Shown here: one piece after another, positions 25,194 to 34,384 of the stretch | How positions within the stretch are numbered: the first letter of the stretch is position 1 | How the letters are laid out: every line of letters begins with the position of its first letter | Source: Novosphingobium sp. SG707 | GTDB lineage: Bacteria > Pseudomonadota > Alphaproteobacteria > Sphingomonadales > Sphingomonadaceae | DNA: 64,000 nt | Direction of reading: 5' to 3' | Assembly (NCBI RefSeq): GCF_012275515.1 | Contig: NZ_JAAZQL010000005.1 | Span: 283,917-347,916 of the forward strand | The notes under the pieces: model-generated | What the model saw: the letters and a program-made list of their open reading frames with translations, nothing else | Told to the model about the DNA's origin: nothing | Databases searched by the model: none | Program-made: the position numbers and the translations under genes

Positions 25194-26035
25194 AGAATAT
25201 CCTCCAGAAATGCGGCGATTTCTTCCTCAAGGCGCCGGTCAGAGGTGCCAAGGTGCATCGCCATCGTGTAATGATTGTGGCCCGGCAGCAGGACGGCGCG
25301 CGGCATCGTGTCGTGGCGGGCCAGGCGGGCCTGCATCAGGCCAAGGAATTCGGCCTGAAACCGTGCCGGATCATGCTGGGCGCAGGCCATCAGCAGCGGC
25401 AATTGGGTTTCGACCACGGCATCCAGCGGCGCCTTGGCGGCATAATCGTCGCTGCCGTAGTAGCGCTCGTCCTTGGGGTCGATGGGGGTAAAGCCATAGA
25501 GGCCCGAAAGCAGCACCGCCCCGCGCACCAGCGAGCCATGGTCAGGGCGAAGTTTCAGAAAACCGCTGACGTGCACCGCGCCTGCCGAGGTGCCCATGAC
25601 CACGATCCGGTCGGGATCGCCGCCATGTTCGGCCACCGCGCCGCGCAGATAATCGACGGCGGCGGCCACATCCTGACTGCCCGCAGGCCAGAGGTGATCG
25701 GGGGCGAGGCGATAGTTCATCACCGCTCCGATCCAGCCGCGCTGCGCCGCCATGCGGCCCACGGCGGCATTGGCCCAACTCGTGTCGCCCTTGTCGCCCA
25801 GCACGAAGCCGCCGCCATGGACGAACAGGACAACGGGCTTGGGCGCACCCTCGGCCGCGCCGTAAAGGTCCAGCCGGTGCCTTTCATGCGGCCCATAGGC
25901 CAGATCGCGCGCGGCCACCGGCACGGCCCGCGCCAGCGCGCTCTGCTCTTCGTCAAACAGGGCGTGGCATTGATCGAGCACCGATGGCCCAAGACCCTGA
26001 CCCATGGCGGCGATGGAATGGCGGATGGGATTCAT
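25190..26035 (-). CDS. Alpha/beta hydrolase, HSL/carboxylesterase type
   Basis: A 281-residue alpha/beta hydrolase with the oxyanion motif FVHGGGFVLGDKG near residue 73 and nucleophile elbow MGTSAGAVHV. A candidate catalytic His is in PGHNHYTMAMH. No signal peptide. This is the hormone-sensitive-lipase-like esterase pattern; plausible substrates are acyl or ester-linked decorations on plant glycosides. The ATG at 26035 has GAGG upstream. It is coupled to the GH1 gene by a GTGA overlap, implying that deacylation and deglucosylation go together. Confidence 0.85.
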   Translation of the reverse strand: MNPIRHSIAAMGQGLGPSVLDQCHALFDEEQSALARAVPVAARDLAYGPHERHRLDLYGAAEGAPKPVVLFVHGGGFVLGDKGDTSWANAAVGRMAAQRGWIGAVMNYRLAPDHLWPAGSQDVAAAVDYLRGAVAEHGGDPDRIVVMGTSAGAVHVSGFLKLRPDHGSLVRGAVLLSGLYGFTPIDPKDERYYGSDDYAAKAPLDAVVETQLPLLMACAQHDPARFQAEFLGLMQARLARHDTMPRAVLLPGHNHYTMAMHLGTSDRRLEEEIAAFLEDIL

Positions 26036-26054
26036 GGCAAACACCTCATGCAGA

Positions 26055-26087
26055 ATGGGCGGCAGGGTTCGATCCCCCGCCGCCCAT
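26055..26087 (-). other. Intergenic stem-loop between receptor and esterase
   Basis: Inverted repeat ATGGGCGGC/GCCGCCCAT in the 62-nt gap between the TonB receptor stop and the esterase start. No T run follows, so it may be a partial terminator or an mRNA-stabilising loop that lets receptor and hydrolase genes share a transcript at different levels. Confidence 0.45.
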
Positions 26088-26097
26088 GCGCGTTTTA

Positions 26098-28401
26098 TCA
26101 GAACTTGGCCGTGGCGTTGACGCCGATGGTGCGGCGCCCTTCGCGCGTCAGCCAGTTCACCTCGCCGCCCGGATCCGAGAAGGGCAGGCCGATCACCGAA
26201 GCCTGGAAGCGCTGATCGAGCAGGTTGCGCACGAACAGGCCCACGCGCCATCCGCCATCGGCCGCGCCGATGCCGGTGTTCAGACCGATCGTGTAATAGC
26301 CCGGCTGATACGACAAGGCATTGGCCACGTCATACTGCACCTTGCTGCGGTAATAGATATTGCTCGACCAGTCGAAGGCCAGACGATCGTTGATCGGCAG
26401 CTTCACGTCCGCACCAAAGGTGAAGGAAACCTTGGGCGCGCCCGAGAGCGGCTGACCGGCGGCCTGTACCAGACTGGTGCCGTTCTGAGTGTAGCAGGTG
26501 TAGCCGGCCTTCACCACATTGGGGCACGCGGTGACATAATCGGTGAACTTCGTGTCCGAATAGGTCAACCCGCCATTCAGGCTGAATTCCTGGCTGACGC
26601 GCCAGCGGGCGTCAAACTCGAAACCCTTGGCTTCAAACCCGCCCGCGTTCTCGGTCAGGAATTCGGTGCCGTTGAACACGCTGGTCTGAAGGTTGGTGTA
26701 TTTGTCAAAGAAGGCGCTGGCGTTGAAGGTCACGGCGCGGTTGAAGAGCTGCGACTTGAAGCCGACCGTGATGTCGCGCACGGTCTGCGGGTTCACATTG
26801 GTGCGCGTGCCTGACAGGCCCGAGAACGCCACCGTCGGCCCCAGATAACCGCGCGCGATCGTGCCAAAGAACATCAGGTCGCGGTCAACCTTGTATTCCG
26901 CGCCCGCCTTGCCGGACCAGCCACCCTTTGAGGTCGCGCCGGTCTGCAGCGGGACCGGAGAATAGGGGGTGACAAACACGCCATTGACCACCGTGGCGGG
27001 GGCATAGGCCGGATCGATGATCGAATGGAACGAGGCGTTCACCCAGTCATACTGATAGCGGAAACCGCCCAGCAGCGAGAATTTCTCGGTCACATGATAC
27101 TTGCCGTCGATGAAGGCGGCCAGCGAGTCCGAGCGGGTCTGGGTGTTGGCCTGGCCCGACGAGATGTTGACATAGAAGGCGCTGAACGGATTGGCGGGCA
27201 TCAACTGGGCACGGTTGTAATCGCCCGGATTGCCGGTCTTGCGCCGCGACCCGTAAAAGCCTGCGGTATATTCCAGCTTGCTGCCCGAGGGGCTGGTCAG
27301 GCGGATTTCCTGGCTCAGGAAGGACTGGTGCTGGGCGGTGGGCTGGGCCTGAAACACCGTCACGCTCGACCCGTCGATGCCGAATTGCGAGGCGCCCTGG
27401 ATAAAGCCGCGATAGGCGGTGATCGAGGTCAGGTTCAGCCCGCCCAGCTTCTTGTTGATCTCGATGCTGGCGCCGTAATTGCGCTCGCTCGTCCAGCCGT
27501 CGGTGTTTTCCGCGCTTTGCGTGTTGTTGAAGCCCGGCGTGATGCCAAGCGCGGTCAGATTGCCGAAACGCGCCGCCATCAGCGGGTTGGCAAAGCTGGG
27601 CAGGGCGTTGATCGTCCAGAGCTGGCCGGGGCTGCGCGTGCTGGTGCGGCTGTAATCGCCGATGATATAGACGCTGAAATCGTCCGACGGCTGATAGAAG
27701 AACTTGGCGCGGCCGCCAAAGCTGGCCTCATCGCCCCAATATTTCTTCAGCGTGGCGTTATAGAGATAGCCGTCATTCTGGCGATAGAATCCATAGAGGC
27801 CGATGGCCGAATTCTCGCTGGTGGGCAGGTTGAGCTGGGCGTTGGTGTTCACTTCGTTGAGCGAGCCGTAGGAAGCGAAGACCTTGCCCGAAACGCGGTC
27901 AAAGCGGGGCTTGGCGGTGGTGATGTTGACCACGCCCGAGGAAGCGTTCTTGCCGAACTGGGTGCCCTGCGGGCCTTTCAGAACTTCGACACGCTCCAGA
28001 TCGCCAAGGCTGTTGACCGGGTTGCCGAAGGGGATGATCACATTGTCGACCACCGTGCCGACATTCTGTTCCGAGGCCGAGGAAAAGCCGCCCGCCGTGC
28101 CCACGCCGCGCAGGCGATAGCCGCTGTCATTGGGCGAGGAGCCGAATTGCAGGCCGGAAAACTGATATTGCAGGTCGGACAGCTTCTGGAAACCGCCCGA
28201 TGTGATCTGCTGCGCGCTCAGGGCCGAAACGGCCAGCGGCACGTCCTGAAGACGTTCGGCGCGGCGCTGGGCGGTGACGACGATTTCGCCGGGGGCGGCG
28301 GATTGGGCGGCGGGGGTGGCCGCCTCTTCGGCCATGGCCGGGCTGGATGCGATCAGGCCGACAAAGGCGGCGCTGCCCAGCAGAAGATGGATGGAACGCA
28401 T
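26098..28401 (-). CDS. TonB-dependent receptor
   Basis: A 767-residue outer-membrane receptor. Signal peptide to about residue 24 (SSPAMAEE); plug with EIVVTAQRRAERLQDVPLAVSALS and VEVLKGPQGTQFGKNASSG; beta-barrel ending TIGVNATAKF with terminal Phe. It lies at the end of a run FAH/VOC/GlcG/MhpA-like/amidohydrolase, followed by esterase and GH1, so it likely imports the aromatic glycoside or aglycone processed by them. It belongs to the same broad sphingomonad receptor group as those at 16920 and 53086. Confidence 0.95.
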   Translation of the reverse strand: MRSIHLLLGSAAFVGLIASSPAMAEEAATPAAQSAAPGEIVVTAQRRAERLQDVPLAVSALSAQQITSGGFQKLSDLQYQFSGLQFGSSPNDSGYRLRGVGTAGGFSSASEQNVGTVVDNVIIPFGNPVNSLGDLERVEVLKGPQGTQFGKNASSGVVNITTAKPRFDRVSGKVFASYGSLNEVNTNAQLNLPTSENSAIGLYGFYRQNDGYLYNATLKKYWGDEASFGGRAKFFYQPSDDFSVYIIGDYSRTSTRSPGQLWTINALPSFANPLMAARFGNLTALGITPGFNNTQSAENTDGWTSERNYGASIEINKKLGGLNLTSITAYRGFIQGASQFGIDGSSVTVFQAQPTAQHQSFLSQEIRLTSPSGSKLEYTAGFYGSRRKTGNPGDYNRAQLMPANPFSAFYVNISSGQANTQTRSDSLAAFIDGKYHVTEKFSLLGGFRYQYDWVNASFHSIIDPAYAPATVVNGVFVTPYSPVPLQTGATSKGGWSGKAGAEYKVDRDLMFFGTIARGYLGPTVAFSGLSGTRTNVNPQTVRDITVGFKSQLFNRAVTFNASAFFDKYTNLQTSVFNGTEFLTENAGGFEAKGFEFDARWRVSQEFSLNGGLTYSDTKFTDYVTACPNVVKAGYTCYTQNGTSLVQAAGQPLSGAPKVSFTFGADVKLPINDRLAFDWSSNIYYRSKVQYDVANALSYQPGYYTIGLNTGIGAADGGWRVGLFVRNLLDQRFQASVIGLPFSDPGGEVNWLTREGRRTIGVNATAKF

Positions 28402-28421
28402 GGTATTCTCCCTAATGTGGC

Positions 28422-28445
28422 CCGGCGGGATTCTTGTCCCGCCGG
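28422..28445 (-). other. Stem-loop between FAH and receptor genes
   Basis: Perfect 9-bp stem CCGGCGGGA/TCCCGCCGG with a 6-nt loop in the 62-nt gap. There is no T run, so it is more likely an attenuating or processing loop than a full terminator. Confidence 0.5.
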
Positions 28446-28463
28446 TGCCGGAATGTGTGTGTT

Positions 28464-29291
28464 TCAGACTTCGTCGATGACCGGGTTGGTCAGCGTGCCG
28501 ATGACGCCGACCGAGATTTCCACCACGTCGCCCGCCTTCATGTAGAGCGCGGGCTTGCGCTTATCGCCCACGCCGCCAGGCGTTCCGGTGGCGATGACGT
28601 CGCCGGGGTTGAGGTCGGTGAAGGTCGAGCAATAGGCGATGATCGTGGGAATATCCCAGATCATGTCGCTGATCGGCTGATCCTGTACCAACTCGCCGTT
28701 CAGACGCGTCTGAACGCGCTGTGCGCCAAGGTCCGCGATTTCGTCAGGCGTGACCAGCGCGGGGCCGAAGCCGCCGGTGCCGGGCCAGGTCTTGCCGGGG
28801 GTGAACTGGATATTGTGGCGCTGCCAATCGCGGATCGAGCCATCGTTGAAGGGCGCATAGCCCGCGATATGGTCCCAGGCGTTTTCGGGCGCGATGCGGC
28901 GGCCCTTCTTGCCGATGACGATGGCCACTTCGCCTTCATAGTCGAAGCGAACGCTCTCGGGCGGGCGCACCATGGCGTCACCTTCGGCGATCAGGCTGTC
29001 GGCATAGCGGGTGAAGATCGCGGGATGCTCTTTCTGCTCGCGGCCGGTTTCGGCCACATGAGTGGCATAGTTGAGGCCAACGCAGAGGATCTTGTCCGGG
29101 TCGGGGATCACGGGCAGCAGCTTGACGGCATCGAGCGCGAAGGCCTCGCCATCGGCGAGCGAGGCGAGGGCGTCGGCGGCAATCGCGGCCTTCAGGCTGG
29201 CATGGGCGCCGCCCAGATCATAGACGGTTTGCCCGTCAAGGCGGCCAAAGCTGGCCTTGCCGTCGGGGCGGGTAAAAGACACATAACGCAT
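28464..29291 (-). CDS. Fumarylacetoacetate hydrolase family protein
   Basis: A 275-residue FAH-family enzyme of the compact type. It shows KILCVGLNYATHVAETG, the metal-site FDYEGEVAIVIGKKGRRI, the GYAPFNDGSIRDWQ loop and TGTPGGVG. Members hydrolyse acylpyruvates or decarboxylate/hydrate meta-cleavage products. It belongs to a different subfamily from the two FAH proteins at 2964 and 46515. GGAG lies 11 nt before the ATG. It follows the VOC dioxygenase gene by 6 nt, fitting hydrolysis of a ring-fission product. Confidence 0.93.
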   Translation of the reverse strand: MRYVSFTRPDGKASFGRLDGQTVYDLGGAHASLKAAIAADALASLADGEAFALDAVKLLPVIPDPDKILCVGLNYATHVAETGREQKEHPAIFTRYADSLIAEGDAMVRPPESVRFDYEGEVAIVIGKKGRRIAPENAWDHIAGYAPFNDGSIRDWQRHNIQFTPGKTWPGTGGFGPALVTPDEIADLGAQRVQTRLNGELVQDQPISDMIWDIPTIIAYCSTFTDLNPGDVIATGTPGGVGDKRKPALYMKAGDVVEISVGVIGTLTNPVIDEV

Positions 29292-29297
29292 GGGGGT

Positions 29298-30236
29298 TTA
29301 CGCTCCAGAAGCAATTTGGCCAGAAAATTCGTTGATGGGCGCCGGTTGCCATTCGCGGCGGAAGCGGAAGGCTTCCTCGGCCACGCGCAGACCGGCAAAA
29401 TCCTTGTCCGACACGCCCCACTGGTCGATCCGCTTTTCGGGCCAGGTCCAGTCGTCGGGCTCGCCCGTCCGGTAATCCTCGCCCACCTTCTCGACGGCGG
29501 TGGAATATTCGATCACCGGGCCAAAGGGCGCGATGTAATAGGCATAGACATTGTCGCCCGGCCCATGGCGGCCCGGACCCCATGCCGGGGCAAAGCCATG
29601 ATCGCGCATATTGCCGATGCCGCGCATCACGGCGTCGAGGTCTTCCATCTCAAACGCGACATGGTTGAGCGACGAGAAACCGGCGCGGGCAAAGGCGGTC
29701 GAATGATGCGCCTCGTTGCAGCGGACAAAGACCATGCCCCTTGTGCGGTCGGAGACGCGGAAGCCGAGGACTTCCTCGACGATATCGCCGCTTGCTTCGG
29801 CATCGGCGGAATTGAACACGACATGGGTGAGCTTGACCGGCATCACGCGGCGGCTTGCCTTGGAGTGGCCTTCGATGGGCGCCACTTCGGTTGCGTCCAC
29901 CAGAAAGCGCAGCAATTCACCCTCGGCCAGTTCGACCACGATGCCATGCCCGCCGCCCGGATCGCTGCTCACGCAAGGCGCGGCGTTCAACCCACGCGTC
30001 ATGGCCGCCTGCGCCACCTGGGCCAGACGGTCCGCAGAGCAGACGAAAGTGGTCGAGCGCACGAAATTATCGGCGCTTTCCGAAATGGCCATCAGATAGG
30101 GGAAGGTGCCCGAACCGCGCAGGTAGAACGTGTCGTCGATCCGCCCGCCATCGGCGCAGCCCCAGATGTCGATCATCCACTGATGCGCCTCGGCCGCCTT
30201 GGGCAGGGCCAATTCGATGCTGCGAAGTTTCATCAT
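29298..30236 (-). CDS. Two-domain VOC protein, extradiol dioxygenase-like
   Basis: A 312-residue two-module VOC protein. Second-module candidate iron ligands are His in KLTHVVFNS, His in LNHVAFEMED and Glu in VIEYSTAVE. This 2-His-1-Glu arrangement is that of extradiol dioxygenases. The ATG at 30236 has AAAGGA 9 nt upstream; the next codon is also ATG. It is close to the VOC protein at 49886 in length and in the GPGRHGPGDN/GPGRHTAGDN segment. Genes around it (MhpA-like hydroxylase, FAH hydrolase) fit a meta-cleavage pathway. Confidence 0.88.
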   Translation of the reverse strand: MMKLRSIELALPKAAEAHQWMIDIWGCADGGRIDDTFYLRGSGTFPYLMAISESADNFVRSTTFVCSADRLAQVAQAAMTRGLNAAPCVSSDPGGGHGIVVELAEGELLRFLVDATEVAPIEGHSKASRRVMPVKLTHVVFNSADAEASGDIVEEVLGFRVSDRTRGMVFVRCNEAHHSTAFARAGFSSLNHVAFEMEDLDAVMRGIGNMRDHGFAPAWGPGRHGPGDNVYAYYIAPFGPVIEYSTAVEKVGEDYRTGEPDDWTWPEKRIDQWGVSDKDFAGLRVAEEAFRFRREWQPAPINEFSGQIASGA

Positions 30237-30250
30237 CGCGTGAGTTCCTT

Positions 30251-30658
30251 TCAAAAACCGGCGGCCGCGATGCCCGCGCTCGCGCATTCGGCGTCCACTT
30301 CGCCCGTATCACCCGACACGCCCACCGCGCCCACGACCACGCCGCCGCTGCGCACCAGCACACCGCCCGGCGAAAACACCAGATCGCCGCCCACCGTGGT
30401 GACGACCCCGCCAAAGAAGGTCGGGTTGCCCTTGGCGCGTTCGGCCAGAACGCCCGTGTCCGCGCCCATGCCCAGCGCGCCATAGGCTTTGGCGCGGGCA
30501 ATATCGGCGCGGAAGAAGGTTGACCCATCCTCGCGCGCCATGGCGACCGGGTGGCCGCCCGCATCCAGCACGACCATCGCCAGAGGCTTGGCCGATTGGG
30601 CGCGCGCATGGGCAAATCCGGCGGAGAGGATGGTTTGGGCCTGAGCCAGCGTAATCAT
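30251..30658 (-). CDS. GlcG/HbpS-like protein
   Basis: A 135-residue GlcG/HbpS domain protein without signal peptide. Landmarks: PLAMVVLDAGGHPVAMARED, ARAKAYGALG helix, GGVLVRSGGVVVGAVGVSGD. Its ATG overlaps the MhpA-like stop (ATGA). Such small proteins recur beside aromatic catabolism genes and may bind haem or assist the dioxygenase. The exported relative at 1141 occupies a similar operon setting. Confidence 0.85.
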   Translation of the reverse strand: MITLAQAQTILSAGFAHARAQSAKPLAMVVLDAGGHPVAMAREDGSTFFRADIARAKAYGALGMGADTGVLAERAKGNPTFFGGVVTTVGGDLVFSPGGVLVRSGGVVVGAVGVSGDTGEVDAECASAGIAAAGF

Positions 30659-32136
30659 GCAGCAGTCTCCAGCGATAGGCCCATTTGCGCCGCATAGGCT
30701 TTGCGCAATTCTTCGGCGGTGCCCGTGCCAAATACGTAATGGTCGGGGCGGATCATTACCGCCTCTGCGCCCCGCGCCGCCAGCCAGGCCGACACCGCGC
30801 CGCCATCGGGCAGAGCCGCCGCATCGGCCAACGTGAACAGGCGCCAGCCACCGCCGGTCAGATCATCGAGCTTGCGCCCGTCCGTCAGCACCGGCTGGAT
30901 GAAGCGTTCGCCCGCGCCTGCGCTGCCGTGATGGATGATGCCGGTCGAAATCGCCGGAATCAGGTCATGGGCGGTTTCCTGCTTGCCCTTTTGCGCCTCG
31001 GCCCGCGCGATCATCTCGGCATCGCGCGCGGCGGCCTTGGCGGGGTCGAGTTCGCAGATATAGCGGCCCACATTCACCGCCGCGCCGATCACGCCGCGCA
31101 CATGCGGGTCGCGTTCGGGCTGATAGGTGCACAGGATCTCGGGCGAGGCGTGATCCTTGATGATCGCCGCCATTTTCCACGAGAGATTGGCAACATCGCG
31201 GCAGCCATGGCACATGCCCTGACCAAAGAAGGGCGGGGTCTGGTGCGCGGCATCGCCCGCCAGAAACACATTCCCTTCCTGCCAGCTTTCCGCGACGAGG
31301 CCGTGGAAGCGATAGGTGGCCGAGCGCACGATCTTGTGCGGCACATCGCCGATATAGGGGGCCAGCAATTCGGCCACCTTGTCCGGCGCCATCATCGCGG
31401 CATCGTCCTCATCGGGCAACAGCATCAGTTCCCAGCGGCGATGGTTGCCGCGCCCCGGCACGATGGTGGCGGGCCGCTTGGGATCGCACATCATCACCGA
31501 GAGGCGCTGCAGATCGGCCTGCTGCGGCACGCCCGCGATGGCGGGGAAGCGCACCGGACCATCGACCTCGGCATCGACCACCAGCCAGGGTTCCTCGAAG
31601 TCCAGATCGTCGAGCTTGATCCCCAGAGCCTTGCGCACCGGGCTGCGCGAACCGTCGCAGGCAATTGCCCAGCGGGCCGCGACCTGATGCTGCGCGCCGT
31701 CCTGCGTATAGGTGATGCGCACCGGGCCGTCGGATTGATCGAGCGCGGTGAACTCTGCGCCCTTGCGGAAATCCACATTGGCCATGTCGGCAAAACCGGC
31801 GCGCAGATGCTCTTCCAATTCGGGCTGATAGAAGAACCAGTCATTCGACCAGCCGAAGGGGCGGGGCATCCCCACCGTGCCCATATAACGGATCGCCTGA
31901 GCATTCGCGCCGACATGCAGGTGCCCGTCGGTGTCCACCATATCGGGCAGCACGCGGTCGAGCACGCCTGCCGATTGGAACAGGCGCATCATCTCGTGGT
32001 CGAGATGCACCGCGCGCGGCAGGGGATAATGGGTGAGTTCCTTTTCCAGAACCACCACATTGAGCCCCTCGCGGCCGAGCAGGTTCGCAGCCAGCGCGCC
32101 GACAGGCCCGCAGCCAATAATCGCAACATCGAACAT
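30655..32136 (-). CDS. MhpA-like FAD-dependent aromatic hydroxylase
   Basis: A 493-residue flavoprotein hydroxylase of the 3-(3-hydroxyphenyl)propionate hydroxylase type. It has the GCGPVG FAD loop at residues 8-13, ACDGSRSPVRKALG (DG motif), VFLAGDAAHQTPPFFGQGMCHG (GD motif) and a C-terminal thioredoxin-like tail from about 390. It ortho-hydroxylates a phenolic acid, giving a catechol for the neighbouring VOC dioxygenase. If the island degrades flavonoids, the B-ring phenylpropanoid is a natural substrate. The start ATG lies 6 nt after the amidohydrolase stop. Confidence 0.9.
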   Translation of the reverse strand: MFDVAIIGCGPVGALAANLLGREGLNVVVLEKELTHYPLPRAVHLDHEMMRLFQSAGVLDRVLPDMVDTDGHLHVGANAQAIRYMGTVGMPRPFGWSNDWFFYQPELEEHLRAGFADMANVDFRKGAEFTALDQSDGPVRITYTQDGAQHQVAARWAIACDGSRSPVRKALGIKLDDLDFEEPWLVVDAEVDGPVRFPAIAGVPQQADLQRLSVMMCDPKRPATIVPGRGNHRRWELMLLPDEDDAAMMAPDKVAELLAPYIGDVPHKIVRSATYRFHGLVAESWQEGNVFLAGDAAHQTPPFFGQGMCHGCRDVANLSWKMAAIIKDHASPEILCTYQPERDPHVRGVIGAAVNVGRYICELDPAKAAARDAEMIARAEAQKGKQETAHDLIPAISTGIIHHGSAGAGERFIQPVLTDGRKLDDLTGGGWRLFTLADAAALPDGGAVSAWLAARGAEAVMIRPDHYVFGTGTAEELRKAYAAQMGLSLETAA

Positions 32137-32142
32137 GGTTTT

Positions 32143-33372
32143 TTACGCCGTTACCGTTTCCAGAGGGGCCTTGTGAAAGGCGCCGCCTTTCATGATTGCC
32201 TTGAAATGGTCCTTGCCCTGAAGGATCGCGACATCCTGCGTGGGGTCGCCATCGACCAGCAGCAGGTCGGCCAGATAGCCTTCCTGAATCCGGCCCACGT
32301 CGATCCCCATCAGTTCCCCGCCCAGCGAGGTGGCAGCGGCCAGCGCCTCAACCGGGCTGTAGCCGAAATAGTCGACGAAATGCTGGAGGTCGCGCGCGTT
32401 GCGGCCGTTGGGGTTAAAGGGGAAACCATAGTCCCCGCCGATCAGCGTGCGCACGCCCATGGCTTTGAGCGCAGGCACCAGCTTGCCTTCCAGCTCCATG
32501 CGCTCGGCGGCGCTGTGCTTCATGTGGCTCATGTCGATATGGGGCGGGGGGCTGGCTTCAAGGGCCGCCACCGAAACGCCGCAGCCGGGGCCGTAGAACA
32601 CTTCGTCCTTGTGCGCGGCCAGCTTTTCAGCCGTGCGTTCGCCAATATAGCTGGCGTGATAGATGATCCGGGCGCCCGCGCGCAGGGCCAGATCGACTGC
32701 CTCGTCCGTATAGGCGTGGGTGGCGATCCAGAGGCCATATTCTTTGGCGGCCTCGCGCGCGGCATCCATTTCCTCGACCGTGTAGAGCAGGTCGGAATGG
32801 CTGCCCGGCTTCAAGGCGTCTTCGCCCGAAATCACCAGCTTGACCGAGCCGATGCCCTGATCCGCGCAATATTTCATAAAGGCGCGCATGGCTTCAGGCC
32901 CGCGACCGTTGAACACATCGCCCGTGTCCACGCCCTCGGCGCCCTCGGGGCTGCGTTCCAGCGTGGAGGGGATGAGGCGCGGCCCCGGCGTTTCACCGGC
33001 GTTGATCGCGGCGGCAAGGCGCACCTCGATGCCATCGCCCAGCGCGCCTGCGGAATAGGCGCTGGTGAAACCATGGTCGAGCAGCACGCGCGCATTGCGC
33101 GTGGCGGCCACTTCCAGCTCTTCGGGCGGCAGGATGAAGGCGTGATAGATCTTTTCGACCGACGAGGCCCAGGTCAGGTGGGCATGCGCCTCGACCATGC
33201 CGGGCATCAGCGTGCCGCCGTGGCCATCGACAATGGTTGCGCCGGGCGCATCAATGGTTTCAGGCGCATAGACGACCTTGGCGATCCGCTCGCCATCGAC
33301 CAAGACCTGCCCTTCGCGCGATGCGTTGGGGCTGCCGTCGAAAATGCGGATGTTGGTAAAGAGCGTGGTCAC
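32143..33372 (-). CDS. Amidohydrolase family protein
   Basis: A 409-residue metal-dependent amidohydrolase (imidazolonepropionase/prolidase-like branch). Visible metal-site elements: VEAHAHL near residue 62, a VKLVISGED lysine strand, ATHAYTDEA and IYHASYIG histidines, and GGDYGF aspartate. It hydrolyses C-N or C-O bonds, possibly a lactone or amide intermediate. The start is GTG at 33372 with GGGAGAG upstream. It heads the transcript containing the MhpA-like, GlcG, VOC and FAH genes, downstream of a LysR gene. Confidence 0.88.
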   Translation of the reverse strand: MTTLFTNIRIFDGSPNASREGQVLVDGERIAKVVYAPETIDAPGATIVDGHGGTLMPGMVEAHAHLTWASSVEKIYHAFILPPEELEVAATRNARVLLDHGFTSAYSAGALGDGIEVRLAAAINAGETPGPRLIPSTLERSPEGAEGVDTGDVFNGRGPEAMRAFMKYCADQGIGSVKLVISGEDALKPGSHSDLLYTVEEMDAAREAAKEYGLWIATHAYTDEAVDLALRAGARIIYHASYIGERTAEKLAAHKDEVFYGPGCGVSVAALEASPPPHIDMSHMKHSAAERMELEGKLVPALKAMGVRTLIGGDYGFPFNPNGRNARDLQHFVDYFGYSPVEALAAATSLGGELMGIDVGRIQEGYLADLLLVDGDPTQDVAILQGKDHFKAIMKGGAFHKAPLETVTA

Positions 33373-33458
33373 GCCCGACTCTCCCTATCACGATTGTGTG
33401 CTTGGAGCCTCTTTTGCCAAAGCCGTTGCATCAGGTAAAATATGCAATTTTGGCATTG

Positions 33459-33477
33459 CCATAGTTTTAGACTATGG
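33459..33477. other. Dyad at the LysR stop codon
   Basis: CCATAGT-TTTAG-ACTATGG, a perfect 7-bp dyad overlapping the end of the LysR gene, 87 nt before the amidohydrolase start. It could be a weak terminator or a regulator site for the amidohydrolase operon. An AT-rich TAAAATATGCA stretch lies between it and the operon (33436-33446). Confidence 0.4.
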
Positions 33478-34363
33478 TTTCGCCCTCAAGCTGCCGGATC
33501 AAAGCGCCCGCCAAAGGCGACATGCCGCGCTGCTTCAGCCAGCGCACGCCCACACTGCGCTCAAACGCCGCCTCGGCAATCGGCAGGGCGCGCAGCACGC
33601 CCATCGACAGCTCGCTGGCCGCAACCCGCATGGGCAGGATCGTTACGCGGCGGCAATCGCGCACCAGCGCCTTGGTGGTCAGCAGGGAGTCGCAGCGGAT
33701 CGCATCGCGCGGCACCGGCACCCCGGCGGCGGCGAACAGTGCATCAACCTGACGCCGGAACGCGCCCTGCGCCTCTGGCAGGACCCAGCGCAGTCGGTCA
33801 GCCTGTTTCAGCGAAAAGGGGCTGGGCCAATCGCCGCCATCCGGCCCGACAATCAGCGCAAAGGGATCGCGCGCCAGCGTACGCTCGGCAATATCCTCGT
33901 CCGGCTCCTCCATCGCGGTGGTGACGAAAGCCACCTCGATATCGCCCTCGCGCAGCATGGCGGTCAATTCGCGGTCGGCGCGCTCCAGCACGCTCAGCGT
34001 GATTTGCGAGAGGCTCTTTTCAAAGCGCGCCATGGCGGTGGGCAGCAGGCTTACCAAGGCGCCCGGTGTGCCGCCGATGCGCAGGGGGCCGGACAGGCCC
34101 TCGGCAGCGGCTGTCACCTCGGCCTGGGCATCGCGCAGCAGATGTTCGAGCATTTGCGCACGCGCCTGCAACGCATGGCCCGCCGCCGTCAGCACGATGC
34201 CCGCGCGGGTGCGTTCAAACAGGGTCGCGCCCAGCCGCGCCTCGAGCAAGGCGATGGCGCTGGACACCGAGGGTTGGGAAATGTTGAGCGCGCGCGCCGC
34301 GCCCGTGATCGAGCCCGCGCGGCATACTTCGTGAAAGGTGCGAAGGGCGCGCGGGTCGATCAT
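33467..34363 (-). CDS. LysR-family transcriptional regulator
   Basis: A 298-residue LysR-type regulator with a typical winged helix (MIDPRALRTFHEVCRAGSIT, LNISQPSVSSAIALLEARLGA) and an effector domain beginning near LRIGGTPG. AGGATT precedes the ATG. It belongs to a different LysR branch from the genes at 14898 and 52063. It sits directly upstream of the amidohydrolase-to-FAH operon on the same strand and probably controls it. Confidence 0.92.
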   Translation of the reverse strand: MIDPRALRTFHEVCRAGSITGAARALNISQPSVSSAIALLEARLGATLFERTRAGIVLTAAGHALQARAQMLEHLLRDAQAEVTAAAEGLSGPLRIGGTPGALVSLLPTAMARFEKSLSQITLSVLERADRELTAMLREGDIEVAFVTTAMEEPDEDIAERTLARDPFALIVGPDGGDWPSPFSLKQADRLRWVLPEAQGAFRRQVDALFAAAGVPVPRDAIRCDSLLTTKALVRDCRRVTILPMRVAASELSMGVLRALPIAEAAFERSVGVRWLKQRGMSPLAGALIRQLEGETIV

Positions 34364-34384
34364 AGAGGCAATCCTAGCGCAGGA

